Source: Streptomyces violens (lineage in GTDB: Bacteria; Actinomycetota; Actinomycetes; Streptomycetales; Streptomycetaceae). Taken from it: 64,000 nt of DNA. Of the stretch, positions 39,861 to 47,612 are shown one piece after another (the stretch's first letter is position 1; each line of letters opens with the position of its first letter). Where the stretch lies: the NCBI RefSeq assembly GCF_000717745.1, contig NZ_JOBH01000010.1, positions 186,001-250,000 on the forward strand, given 5' to 3'. The translations under genes were made by a program, and so were the position numbers. Below the pieces are notes generated by a model. The model was not told the origin of the DNA and made no database searches. It saw nothing but the letters and a program-made list of their open reading frames with translations.

Positions 39861-40586
39861 GTGACGGAGTCAGCGGCGGAGCTTCCAGCGGCGCCGGAAG
39901 CGGCGCGGGAGATTTTCGGTGAGCGCTTCCCGGAGGCCGTGCGGTACGGCGAGCTGCTCGCCGACGCGGGTGTTCGGCGCGGGCTGATCGGTCCGCGTGA
40001 GGTGCCGCGGCTGTGGGAGCGGCACCTGCTGAATTGCGCGGTGCTCTCCGAGGTGGTCCCGGAGGGCGTCTCGGTGTGCGATGTGGGCTCGGGGGCCGGG
40101 CTGCCGGGCATTCCCCTGGCGCTGGTACGACCGGATTTGAAGATCACCCTGCTGGAGCCGCTGCTGCGGCGGACGAACTTCCTGCAGGAGGTCGTGGAGC
40201 TGCTGGGGCTGGATCACGTGACCGTGGTGCGGGGCCGGGCCGAAGAGGTGATGGGCAAGATTCCTCAGGTCCACGTGGTGACCGCGCGTGCCGTGGCACC
40301 GCTGGACCGGCTGGCCGGCTGGGGTGTCCCGCTGTTGCGGCCGTACGGCGAGATGCTGGCGCTCAAGGGCGACACCGCGGAGGAAGAGCTGAAGGGCGCC
40401 CGGGCGGCGCTCAGCAAGCTCGGCGTGGAGTCCACCTCGGTGGTGCACGTCGGCGAGGGCGTGGTGGATCCGCTGTCCACGGTCGTCCGTGTGGAGGTGG
40501 GCGAGAGTCCCGGCGGCGTCCGCTTCGCGGCCAAGCGCGCCAAGGCGAATCGCGCCAATCGGCCGACCCGGGGTCGTCGGCGGTAG
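39861..40586 (+). CDS. rsmG: 16S rRNA (guanine527-N7)-methyltransferase RsmG
   Basis: 241 residues. GidB family: FGERFPEAVRYGELLADAG, LWERHLLNCAVL, the SAM motif VCDVGSGAGLPGIPLAL and the LLEPLLRRTNFLQEV segment. It methylates G527 of 16S rRNA; loss causes low-level streptomycin resistance. A basic C-terminal tail (AKRAKANRANRPTRGRRR) is present. GTG start with AGAGGAAGG upstream. Confidence 0.95.
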   Translation: MTESAAELPAAPEAAREIFGERFPEAVRYGELLADAGVRRGLIGPREVPRLWERHLLNCAVLSEVVPEGVSVCDVGSGAGLPGIPLALVRPDLKITLLEPLLRRTNFLQEVVELLGLDHVTVVRGRAEEVMGKIPQVHVVTARAVAPLDRLAGWGVPLLRPYGEMLALKGDTAEEELKGARAALSKLGVESTSVVHVGEGVVDPLSTVVRVEVGESPGGVRFAAKRAKANRANRPTRGRRR

Positions 40587-40612
40587 ACCGGCGCAGCACA
40601 ACACCAGACGCA

Positions 40613-40654
40613 GACAGGAGCGCTTTCCGTCCGCCGACGGGAAGCGCTCCTGTC
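40613..40654 (+). terminator. Terminator after rsmG
   Basis: A 19-bp stem (40613-40631 and 40636-40654, one G-T pair) with a 4-base loop, 26 bases after the stop. It separates rsmG from parA. Confidence 0.85.
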
Positions 40655-40765
40655 ATGTCTGGCCAGGGGCGTCGCTCGAACCGACGAGGGCCATGCTCCA
40701 TACAAACCACCAAAACGACATAAGCCGGAGTGTCGCGGGGGAATGGGACACGGCGCTGGCATCGT

Positions 40766-40779
40766 GTTTCACGTGAAAC
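40766..40779. promoter_or_regulatory. parS: parS site upstream of parA
   Basis: Exact GTTTCACGTGAAAC about 195 bp before the parA start. ParB bound here could influence parAB expression. Confidence 0.93.
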
Positions 40780-40973
40780 GTCGCTCCCTGCTGCATGGAA
40801 TCATCAGTCGAGGTCGTGCGGCTGCCGCACCGCGTGGCCACCGACCCGGTCGGGTCACGGATGTATCCACAGAGGAGGATTCATCCACAGGAGACAGGGC
40901 CTCGCTGGTTCGCGACACCGAAACCATGGCAGGCTCTGAGCATTGCGAGCCTGAAGTCGAGGAGAGTGAATCC

Positions 40974-41996
40974 TTGCGGTCCGACGCCAACATCGCGGGA
41001 CCGATGACCGATCCGGTCCCCGGTCCCCGTAGCGAGTCGCTCGGGGACGACGTTTCACGTGAAACGCCGCCCCCCATGGACGACACCCCGATCGGTCGTG
41101 CTGCTCAGCTGGCAGTCCAGGCGCTGGGTCGTGCGGGAGAGGGTCTGCCCCGCCCCGAGCAGACCCGGGTCATGGTGGTGGCCAACCAGAAGGGCGGGGT
41201 CGGCAAGACCACGACCACCGTGAACCTGGCTGCCTCACTCGCCCTGCACGGGGCACGAGTACTGGTGGTGGACCTGGACCCGCAGGGCAACGCCTCCACG
41301 GCCCTGGGGATCGACCACCACTCCGAAGTCCCCTCCATCTACGACGTGTTGGTGGAGAGCAAGCCGCTTTCCGACGTGGTGCAGCCGGTGCCGGACGTGG
41401 AGGGGCTGTTCTGTGCCCCCGCCACGATCGACCTGGCCGGTGCGGAGATCGAGCTGGTCTCGCTGGTGGCCAGGGAGAGCCGGCTGGACCGGGCCATCAA
41501 GGCGTACGAGCAGCCGCTGGACTACATCCTCATCGACTGCCCGCCCTCGCTCGGCCTGCTGACGGTCAACGCGCTGGTGGCCGGTGCCGAGGTGCTGATC
41601 CCGATCCAGTGCGAGTACTACGCGCTGGAGGGCCTGGGCCAGCTGCTGCGGAACGTCGATCTGGTCCGCGGCCATCTGAACCCCAAGCTTCACGTCTCGA
41701 CGATCCTGCTGACCATGTACGACGGCCGGACCCGGCTCGCCTCCCAGGTCGCCGACGAGGTGCGCAGTCACTTCGGCAGCGAGGTACTGAGAACCAGCAT
41801 CCCCCGCTCCGTGCGCATCTCTGAGGCGCCGAGCTACGGGCAGACGGTGCTCACCTATGATCCGGGCTCCAGCGGTTCGCTGTCCTATCTCGAAGCGGCG
41901 CGCGAGATCGCGCTGCGCGGGGTTTCGGGGACGGCCGGTCAGGGGCTCAGCGTGACCTATGAATCACAGCACAGCATGTCGGAGGGGAATCAGTGA
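40974..41996 (+). CDS. parA: Chromosome partitioning ATPase ParA (Soj)
   Basis: 340 residues from TTG 40974, which has GGAG 9 bases upstream. An in-frame ATG at 40926 would give 356 residues but lacks a ribosome-binding site. Deviant Walker [18 protein letters not shown], Walker A' [15 protein letters not shown] and Walker [18 protein letters not shown]. It forms nucleotide-dependent filaments or gradients that place ParB-origin complexes, important in sporulating hyphae. A parS site inside the N-terminal linker is read as VSRET. It overlaps parB by 4 bases. Confidence 0.95.
   Translation: MRSDANIAGPMTDPVPGPRSESLGDDVSRETPPPMDDTPIGRAAQLAVQALGRAGEGLPRPEQTRVMVVANQKGGVGKTTTTVNLAASLALHGARVLVVDLDPQGNASTALGIDHHSEVPSIYDVLVESKPLSDVVQPVPDVEGLFCAPATIDLAGAEIELVSLVARESRLDRAIKAYEQPLDYILIDCPPSLGLLTVNALVAGAEVLIPIQCEYYALEGLGQLLRNVDLVRGHLNPKLHVSTILLTMYDGRTRLASQVADEVRSHFGSEVLRTSIPRSVRISEAPSYGQTVLTYDPGSSGSLSYLEAAREIALRGVSGTAGQGLSVTYESQHSMSEGNQ
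41052..41065. promoter_or_regulatory. parS: parS site inside parA
   Basis: Exact GTTTCACGTGAAAC in codons for the disordered N-terminal region of ParA ([13 protein letters not shown]). Confidence 0.92.
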
Positions 41997-43087
41997 GCGA
42001 ACGACGTAGAGGACTGGGCCGCGGGCTCGGTGCGCTGATCCCCGCGGCACCGCAGGGTTCGGACAACGCCGGCCCGGCGGTGGGACGGGGGACGACATCG
42101 CCATCGGCGGTGCCGGTCATGGCGCCGGAGCGAGGTGTTGCCGCGGCCAAGGTGGCGGCCATCCCGGACGCTGCGGTTTCACGTGAAACGGAGGCACCGG
42201 CCGAGCCGGTGGTAAAGGACAAGGAGGGCGAGGTCGCCGGGGCGCACTTCGCCGAGCTGCCGATCGGCTCGATCACTCCCAATCCACGGCAGCCGCGTGA
42301 GGTGTTCGACGAGGACGCCCTGGCGGAGCTGATCACCTCCATCCAGGAGGTGGGCCTGCTCCAGCCGGTCGTCGTGCGGGCCACGGGCCCCGACCGGTAC
42401 GAGCTCATCATGGGCGAGCGCCGCTGGCGGGCGTGCCGTGAGGCCGGTCTGGAGAAGATCCCAGCGATCGTCAGGGCGACGGACGACGAGAAGCTGCTCC
42501 TGGACGCGCTCCTGGAGAACCTCCACCGGGCTCAGCTGAACCCGCTGGAGGAAGCGGCGGCATACGACCAGCTGCTGAAGGACTTCAACTGCACGCACGA
42601 CGAGCTGGCGGACCGGATCGGGCGCTCGCGTCCGCAGGTCTCCAACACCCTGCGGCTGCTGAAGCTGTCGCCGTCGGTGCAGCGGCGGGTCGCTGCCGGG
42701 GTGCTCTCGGCCGGTCATGCGCGGGCGCTGCTGTCCGTGGAGGACTCCGAGGAGCAGGACCGGCTGGCGCACCGCATCGTGGCCGAGGGGCTCTCGGTGC
42801 GGGCGGTCGAGGAGATCGTGACCCTGATGGGGTCCACGCCCAAGAGCGCGTCGAAGGCGAAGGGGCCGCGGGCGGGCACCCGAGTCTCGCCCGCCCTGAC
42901 CGATCTGGCCTCGCGGCTCTCGGACCGGTTCGAGACGCGGGTGAAGGTCGACCTCGGCCAGAAGAAGGGCAAGATCGTCGTGGAGTTCGCCTCGATAGAC
43001 GATCTCGACCGCATCCTGGGCACGCTGGCTCCCGGGGAGGGACGGGTGCTGGACAAGCAGCCGGAGGAGGACAGCGACGAGGCGTGA
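41993..43087 (+). CDS. parB: Chromosome partitioning protein ParB (Spo0J), parS-binding CTPase
   Basis: 364 residues. After a variable N-terminus comes the ParB/sulfiredoxin-like domain ([41 protein letters not shown]), the CTP-binding GERRWRA motif, [17 protein letters not shown] and the parS-binding helix-turn-helix [24 protein letters not shown]-terminal dimer domain follows. It binds the parS sites in this window and spreads as a clamp. GTG overlaps the parA stop. It contains its own parS, read as VSRET. Confidence 0.97.
   Translation: MSERRRGLGRGLGALIPAAPQGSDNAGPAVGRGTTSPSAVPVMAPERGVAAAKVAAIPDAAVSRETEAPAEPVVKDKEGEVAGAHFAELPIGSITPNPRQPREVFDEDALAELITSIQEVGLLQPVVVRATGPDRYELIMGERRWRACREAGLEKIPAIVRATDDEKLLLDALLENLHRAQLNPLEEAAAYDQLLKDFNCTHDELADRIGRSRPQVSNTLRLLKLSPSVQRRVAAGVLSAGHARALLSVEDSEEQDRLAHRIVAEGLSVRAVEEIVTLMGSTPKSASKAKGPRAGTRVSPALTDLASRLSDRFETRVKVDLGQKKGKIVVEFASIDDLDRILGTLAPGEGRVLDKQPEEDSDEA
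42176..42189. promoter_or_regulatory. parS: parS site inside parB
   Basis: Exact GTTTCACGTGAAAC in the N-terminal linker of ParB ([14 protein letters not shown]). Confidence 0.92.
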
Positions 43088-43106
43088 GATGCCGCCGTCC
43101 GATGTG

Positions 43107-43152
43107 AGGGCGGGCCGTGTGCCGGTGAGGTGACCGGAACACGGCCCGCCCT
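43107..43152 (+). terminator. Terminator after parB
   Basis: A 20-bp stem (43107-43126 and 43133-43152) with one mismatch, starting 19 bases after the stop. Confidence 0.85.
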
Positions 43153-43250
43153 TTGCCTTTTCGCGGTACCCGGGTTCATGTTGTCCCGGTTACGATGCGT
43201 TCGGGTATGGCACGCATCCACTCGGAGTCACCTCACGACGAGGAGAGGCC

Positions 43251-43508
43251 ATGCGATCGGTGAGCCGCACCGGATTGATGGCAGCGGGGTTCGGTCTGGG
43301 GGCCGTCGGCGGGTTCGTCGGTGGCCTGCTCAGTGAGCGCGTTCCGCTGACCGTGCCGGGAGGTGCGGTGGGCGAGGGAAGTGAGGACCTGGCTTCATGG
43401 GGCGTCGGCTCGTACCGCTCACGCTGGACAACCTTCCGGATGTCCCCAAGCGCTGCCGCTCGTGTGTCTTCTGGGAGCTCGACCCCGTCAGCGGTGAAGC
43501 CGCGGTAA
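43251..43508 (+). CDS. Possible small membrane protein overlapping the GNAT gene
   Basis: 85-residue frame with an excellent ribosome-binding site (GAGGAGAGG, 2 bases before ATG) and a plausible N-terminus: SVSRTGLMAAGFGLGAVGGFVGGLLSERVPLTVPGG, one glycine-rich hydrophobic helix. The last 37 codons overlap the GNAT gene in another frame and look like shadow sequence (Ser/Arg-rich). Either a real small gene whose original stop was lost, or the start of a leader frame. No family recognised. Confidence 0.5.
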   Translation: MRSVSRTGLMAAGFGLGAVGGFVGGLLSERVPLTVPGGAVGEGSEDLASWGVGSYRSRWTTFRMSPSAAARVSSGSSTPSAVKPR

Positions 43509-44014
43509 AGAGCGGCCGGCCCGAGCTGGAGAAGGAAGCGTGGATCTCCGCCGTGCTGCTGGAGTGGGGTTCCTGCGGCCGGGTGGTCTATGTGGACGAG
43601 GTCCCGGTCGGCTTCGTGCTGTACGCGCCTCCGGCCTATGTGCCACGCTCCACGGCCTTTCCGACGAGCCCTGTCTCCCCCGACGCCGTGCAGCTGATGA
43701 CCGCCTGGCTCATCCCCGGCTACCAGGGCCAGGGGCTGGGCAGGGTCATGGTCCAGACGGTCGCGAAGGATCTGCTGCGGCGGGGCTTCAAGGCGATCGA
43801 GGCGTTCGGTGACGCGAAGTGGACGGAGCCAGCGTGTGTGCTGCCCGCCGATCACCTGCTCGCGGTGGGCTTCAAGACCGTACGGCCGCACCCGCGCTAC
43901 CCCCGGCTGCGCCTGGAGCTGCGCACGACCCTGTCGTGGAAGGAAGACGTGGAACTCGCGCTGGACCGGCTGCTGGGTGCCGTCCAGAAGGAACCGGTGC
44001 TCCGGCCCCTGTAG
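43397..44014 (+). CDS. GNAT family N-acetyltransferase
   Basis: 205 residues. Acetyl-CoA-binding GNAT motif A: LIPGYQGQGLGRVMVQTVAKDLLRRG (about 105-130), preceded by VDEVPVGFVLYAPP. A cysteine pair in PKRCRSCVFWELDP near the N-terminus is typical of this actinobacterial subgroup. ATG 43397 has GAGGA upstream. Substrate unknown. Lies between parB and trxA with its terminator overlapping a parS. Confidence 0.88.
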   Translation: MGRRLVPLTLDNLPDVPKRCRSCVFWELDPVSGEAAVKSGRPELEKEAWISAVLLEWGSCGRVVYVDEVPVGFVLYAPPAYVPRSTAFPTSPVSPDAVQLMTAWLIPGYQGQGLGRVMVQTVAKDLLRRGFKAIEAFGDAKWTEPACVLPADHLLAVGFKTVRPHPRYPRLRLELRTTLSWKEDVELALDRLLGAVQKEPVLRPL

Positions 44015-44024
44015 CGCGGACAGC

Positions 44025-44058
44025 GAAACGGGCCCGCCCCGGAGGGCAGGCCCGTTTC
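44025..44058. terminator. Terminator between GNAT gene and trxA, overlapping parS
   Basis: A 15-bp stem (44025-44039 and 44044-44058, one mismatch) between convergent genes; its right arm shares 5 bases with the parS at 44054. Confidence 0.78.
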
Positions 44059-44067
44059 ACGTGAAAC
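44054..44067. promoter_or_regulatory. parS: parS site between GNAT gene and trxA
   Basis: Exact GTTTCACGTGAAAC in the convergent intergenic gap, overlapping the terminator stem and ending 12 bases from the trxA stop. Confidence 0.93.
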
Positions 44068-44079
44068 ATCGTGCAGAGA

Positions 44080-44406
44080 TCAGGCGAGGAAGTCCGCCAG
44101 GTCCCGCTCGATCGCGGCCTTCGGCTTGGCGCCGACGATGGTCTTCACGACCTCGCCGCCCTGGTAGACGTTCATGGTCGGAATCGACATGACGCCGTAC
44201 TTGGCGGTGGTCGCGGGGTTCTCGTCGGTGTTGAGCTTGGCGATGACGATCTCGTCGTGCTCGGAGGCGATGGCCTCCAGCGACGGGGCGACCTGGCGGC
44301 ACGGACCGCACCAGGTGGCCCAGAAGTCGACGAGTACGGGCTTGTCGCTCTTGAGGACGACCTCTTCGAAGTTGGCGTCCGTGACGGTCACCGTGGCACC
44401 GGCCAT
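44080..44406 (-). CDS. trxA: Thioredoxin
   Basis: 108 residues with the active site WATWCGPCRQVAP, the cis-proline segment GVMSIPTMNVYQGG and the usual thioredoxin length. It reduces protein disulfides in the cytoplasm using electrons from TrxB. ATG with GGAG upstream. 45 bases downstream of trxB, so probably co-transcribed under the sigma-R type promoter. Confidence 0.97.
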   Translation of the reverse strand: MAGATVTVTDANFEEVVLKSDKPVLVDFWATWCGPCRQVAPSLEAIASEHDEIVIAKLNTDENPATTAKYGVMSIPTMNVYQGGEVVKTIVGAKPKAAIERDLADFLA

Positions 44407-44451
44407 GGCGTTCTCCTTACTGGGTGGGGTGTGAACAGCTGACGTTCGCGG

Positions 44452-45444
44452 TCAGGCGGTGGGGGTCTGCTCGGGCGCGGCAGGGGTCTGCTCGGGCTCG
44501 GCCGGCTCGCTGTCGGTGAGCGAGGCCAGGAAGCGCTCGGCGTCCAGGGCGGCGGAGCAGCCCGTGCCGGCGGCGGTGATCGCCTGACGGTAGGTGTGGT
44601 CCACGACGTCACCGGCGGCGAAGACGCCCTGGATGTTGGTGTGGGTGCTGGGCGCGTCCACCTTGAGGTAACCGTCGTCGTCCAGCTTCAGCTGGCCCTT
44701 GAACAGCTCGGTGCGCGGGTCGTGACCGATCGCGATGAACAGGCCGGTGACCGGCAGCTCGGAGGTGTCGCCGGTCTTGAGGTTGCGCAGGGTCAGACCG
44801 GAGAGCTTGTTCTCGCCGTGGATCTCGGCGACCTCGCTGTCCCAGACGAACTTGATCTTCGGGTCGGCGAACGCGCGCTCCTGCATCGCCTTGCTGGCGC
44901 GCAGGGTGTCGCGGCGGTGGACGATGGTGACGGACTTGGCGAAGCGGGAGAGGAAGGTGGCCTCCTCCATCGCGGTGTCACCGCCGCCGATGACGGCGAT
45001 GTCCTGGTCCTTGAAGAAGAAGCCGTCGCAGGTGGCGCACCACGAGACGCCGCGACCGGAGAGCTCGTCCTCACGGGGCAGGCCGAGCTTGCGGTGCTGG
45101 GAGCCGGTGGTCACGATGACGGCGTGCGCGCGGTGCACGGTGCCGGCGGAGTCGGTGACCGTCTTGATGGGCTCGGAGAGGTCCACGGCGGTGACGTCAT
45201 CGGGGATCAGCTCGGCGCCGAAGCGCTCGGCCTGGGCCCGCATGTTGTCCATGAGGTCCGGGCCCATGATGCCGTCCCGGAAGCCGGGGAAGTTCTCCAC
45301 ATCGGTGGTGTTCATCAGTGCGCCACCGGCGGTGACGGCGCCCTCGAACACCAGCGGCTTCAGCGAGGCACGGGCGGTGTAGAGCGCGGCGGTATAGCCC
45401 GCAGGCCCGGAGCCGATGATGATCACGTTACGGACGTCGCTCAC
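44452..45444 (-). CDS. trxB: Thioredoxin-disulfide reductase
   Basis: 330 residues. FAD-binding [19 protein letters not shown], redox-active CATC in [18 protein letters not shown]-binding [18 protein letters not shown] and the C-terminal FAD motif [23 protein letters not shown]. Start GTG 45444 follows AAGGAAG; the frame continues upstream without support. The C-terminus has repeated [14 protein letters not shown]. Induced by disulfide stress in S. coelicolor through SigR; the matching promoter is present. Confidence 0.96.
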   Translation of the reverse strand: MSDVRNVIIIGSGPAGYTAALYTARASLKPLVFEGAVTAGGALMNTTDVENFPGFRDGIMGPDLMDNMRAQAERFGAELIPDDVTAVDLSEPIKTVTDSAGTVHRAHAVIVTTGSQHRKLGLPREDELSGRGVSWCATCDGFFFKDQDIAVIGGGDTAMEEATFLSRFAKSVTIVHRRDTLRASKAMQERAFADPKIKFVWDSEVAEIHGENKLSGLTLRNLKTGDTSELPVTGLFIAIGHDPRTELFKGQLKLDDDGYLKVDAPSTHTNIQGVFAAGDVVDHTYRQAITAAGTGCSAALDAERFLASLTDSEPAEPEQTPAAPEQTPTA

Positions 45445-45502
45445 GGGTGTCTTCCTTGTCTCTGCCGACTGCGTTGGGTGGGCTGGAGAAACTCTCATCC
45501 CA

Positions 45503-45532
45503 CCCAACGGATCCTACGGGGCGAGCATTCCC
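45503..45532 (-). promoter_or_regulatory. SigR-type promoter of trxBA
   Basis: Minus strand GGGAAT (45532-45527), exactly 18 bp, then GTTGGG (45508-45503), matching the SigR consensus GGAAT-N18-GTT known for trxBA in S. coelicolor. An 11-bp perfect inverted repeat (CGTTGGGTGGG, 45472-45482 and 45499-45509) overlaps the -10 and forms a hairpin in the leader. Confidence 0.82.
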
Positions 45533-45586
45533 GCAGTGTCCCAGCGCACCCGTAGCGGCCCGGAGCCCGGGGCCGGGTCCGGTGAC

Positions 45587-46579
45587 TCAGCCGCGGGGGT
45601 AGCTCCCGCTGAGCAGAATCTTGCCAGGCACAGGCGGTGAGGCAGAGACGCAGGACGCCGAGACGACATAGGCGGAGACCCGCGCGGTGTCGGACGGATG
45701 GGGCAGCACGACGACGTAGGCGTCCTTGCCCTGATAGGTGTCGCGGCTCGCGGCCAGCGGCTTCTCGGGCCGTGCGAGGCCCTTGCGCACGCAGGAGGGG
45801 ATCGTGTCGTCCGCACCGCGCAGTGGTGTCTGGGGCGAGCTCTGGGTACCGACATCGGGGGTCTTGCTGCGGCCGGGATCGTCGAGCAAGTCGCGCACGT
45901 GGTTGCCCAGAGTCGCGGAGCTGAGCGACCCCTCCGTGGGGCTCTGCTCGGTGGCGGTCACGCCGGGATCCTGGTCCTGTCCGGTGTTCGCGGAACCATT
46001 CTGCAGAAGGATGCCGCCGATGCCGAGCACGGCTGCGGCAGCCGCTGTGCCGAGCAGCACCTTGGGCCAGCGGTGCGCCCTCGCCGTACGGAGGCCGGAG
46101 GCCTTGCGACCGGGACCTGTGGCGGAGCGGGGGTAGCCGACCGGGCGGTCAGCGGAGATGCCACCGGAACGCACGGGCACTGTTTCACGTGAAACCGTGT
46201 CCTGCTTCTCCTCCACGGTTTCACGTGAAACCGAGCCATCATGCGTACCGGCCGACTGTCCCACGATGCGGGAGCCGTCGCCCGAGGCGGTCGATACGAG
46301 GGCGGCATCAGCGTTGGGCGCCGTGGCATCGAGCAGCGCTTCGGCCGCCAGCGCGGCGTCGATACGACCGACGACATCGTCGGGCATCCGTCCCGGACCC
46401 GGCAGCGTGCCGAGCAGTGCGCGGATCTCCTCCAGCGAGCTGTGGACGTCCTCACACAGCGGGCATCCGTCGAGATGCGCGCGGAGGTCCGCCGCGCGGG
46501 CGGGCGAAAGCAACCCGTCCGCGAGCGCGGAGATCTCCGCGACCTCCGGATGCCCGCCCGTGTCGGTCGTGGCTGTCAC
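45587..46579 (-). CDS. Anti-sigma factor with zinc-binding motif and membrane helix
   Basis: 330 residues. N-terminal ZAS-type motif HLDGCPLC (His-x3-Cys-x2-Cys, about residues 35-42), a linker with two parS-encoded VSRET segments, one membrane helix (about 172-190, VLLGTAAAAAVLGIGGILL) and an extracytoplasmic domain with a Cys pair. Translationally coupled to sigM (GTG inside the sigM stop), so it is the likely SigM inhibitor releasing it on an envelope signal. Confidence 0.88.
   Translation of the reverse strand: MTATTDTGGHPEVAEISALADGLLSPARAADLRAHLDGCPLCEDVHSSLEEIRALLGTLPGPGRMPDDVVGRIDAALAAEALLDATAPNADAALVSTASGDGSRIVGQSAGTHDGSVSRETVEEKQDTVSRETVPVRSGGISADRPVGYPRSATGPGRKASGLRTARAHRWPKVLLGTAAAAAVLGIGGILLQNGSANTGQDQDPGVTATEQSPTEGSLSSATLGNHVRDLLDDPGRSKTPDVGTQSSPQTPLRGADDTIPSCVRKGLARPEKPLAASRDTYQGKDAYVVVLPHPSDTARVSAYVVSASCVSASPPVPGKILLSGSYPRG
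46182..46195. promoter_or_regulatory. parS: parS site inside the anti-sigma gene, first
   Basis: Exact GTTTCACGTGAAAC read on the minus strand as VSRET in the linker of the anti-sigma factor. Confidence 0.92.
46218..46231. promoter_or_regulatory. parS: parS site inside the anti-sigma gene, second
   Basis: Exact GTTTCACGTGAAAC, 36 bp (12 codons) from the first copy, also read as VSRET. Confidence 0.92.
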
Positions 46580-47259
46580 GCTCGCCCACCTCCGCCCTTC
46601 ACGGCCCCTGAGTCATTCGGTCCTGCCGTCTGTGGGACGGATGTCCCCTGCGCCCGGTTCCTTCCCCCGCCTGAGGTGCCCTTATCCCCGTCTTCGGCGC
46701 GCAGATGGGTGAGCATCGGAAGGAGCCGGGCCCGGCCGCGCGCGCACCGGCTCTTCACCGTGCCGGTGGGGACGCCCAGTACCTCCGCGGCCTCGGCCAC
46801 GGGGTAGCCCTGCATGTCGACGAGGACGATGGCCGCGCGCTGTTCGGCGGGGAGAGTGCGGAGGGCGCTGAGCAGCTCGCGGTGGAGATCCTGGCGCTCG
46901 GCCGGTACCGCGGCGGATTCGTGCGGCTCGATGAGCTGTTCCAGCCGCTCGGTCTCCGCGACCGGCGAGGTGCGCCGGGAGGCCGCCTTGCGGGCCCGGT
47001 CCAGGCAGGCGTTGACCGTGATGCGGTGCAGCCAGGTAGTGACGGCCGACTGGCCGCGGAAGGTGTGGGCGGCGCGGTAGGCGGACACCAGGGCGTCCTG
47101 CACGGCGTCGGCCGCTTCCTCGCGGTCGCCGAGGGTGCGCAGCGCCACCGCCCACAGCCGGTCACGGTGGCGCCTGACGATCTCGCCGAAGGCGTCGGGG
47201 TCACCCTCGACATGGCGGGCGAGGAGCGCCTGGTCGGAGGGGCGGACGTTATCTGCCAT
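46576..47259 (-). CDS. sigM: ECF RNA polymerase sigma factor SigM
   Basis: 227 residues. Sigma region 2 (DRLWAVALRTLGDREEAADAVQDALVSAYRAAHTFRGQSAVTTWLHRITVNACLD) and region 4 (LRTLPAEQRAAIVLVDMQGYPVAEAAEVLGVPTGTVKSRCARGRARL), plus a Gly/Arg-rich tail. ATG 47259 with GAGGCGGG upstream; the open frame extends 5' but is Pro/Arg-rich and unlike sigma factors. Named by gene order (sigM-anti-sigma-trxB-trxA), conserved with Mycobacterium. Confidence 0.93.
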   Translation of the reverse strand: MADNVRPSDQALLARHVEGDPDAFGEIVRRHRDRLWAVALRTLGDREEAADAVQDALVSAYRAAHTFRGQSAVTTWLHRITVNACLDRARKAASRRTSPVAETERLEQLIEPHESAAVPAERQDLHRELLSALRTLPAEQRAAIVLVDMQGYPVAEAAEVLGVPTGTVKSRCARGRARLLPMLTHLRAEDGDKGTSGGGRNRAQGTSVPQTAGPNDSGAVKGGGGRA

Positions 47260-47612
47260 GGCCCGCCTCGCAGGAGCCGGCCCGGTGCGGACCGGGGAGC
47301 GCCGGCCGCGCGGACGGCACCGCGGTGCGCGTCCTGCCCGGGGCCGCCCGGGCACGGGCGTCGGCCGGGACGGCCAGGACTCCGGCCGGACCGACCTTTC
47401 CTACGACGGTGGGCATCACTGCGCCATCACGCATAACCGAACCCCTGGCGTCAAGCTGTACACGGGAGCTTACATACGGGTGCTCGGCGGTACCAGGCTG
47501 CAGGACGACGGCCACAGCGGCCGGCCGCGGGGGCGAAAGGAGGCCCGGGGAGCACCGGCGCCTCCTGGCCGCTGTCCGCATCGACATCCTGGCGCCCCCC
47601 TGCTGCCCACCC
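47260..47612. other. Intergenic region upstream of sigM
   Basis: About 350 bases between the pseudokinase stop and sigM, both on the minus strand. It should hold the sigM promoter; TTGACG occurs on the minus strand at 47454-47449, but no properly spaced -10 is visible. No gene or strong hairpin seen. Confidence 0.5.

Larger units (their letters stand above)
40587..40973. other. rsmG-parA intergenic/leader region
   Basis: 387 bases containing the rsmG terminator, a parS site and two DnaA-box-like nonamers GTATCCACA (40863-40871) and TCATCCACA (40881-40889). The parA frame is open through much of it, but no start with a ribosome-binding site occurs before 40974. No clear promoter hexamers are seen. 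Confidence 0.6.

Noticed and set aside
40743..40973. Longer ParA beginning at 40743, which would translate the upstream parS as FHVK
   Set aside because: No ribosome-binding site for the early starts, and the extension is Arg/Gly-rich and atypical. TTG 40974 with GGAG is better placed.
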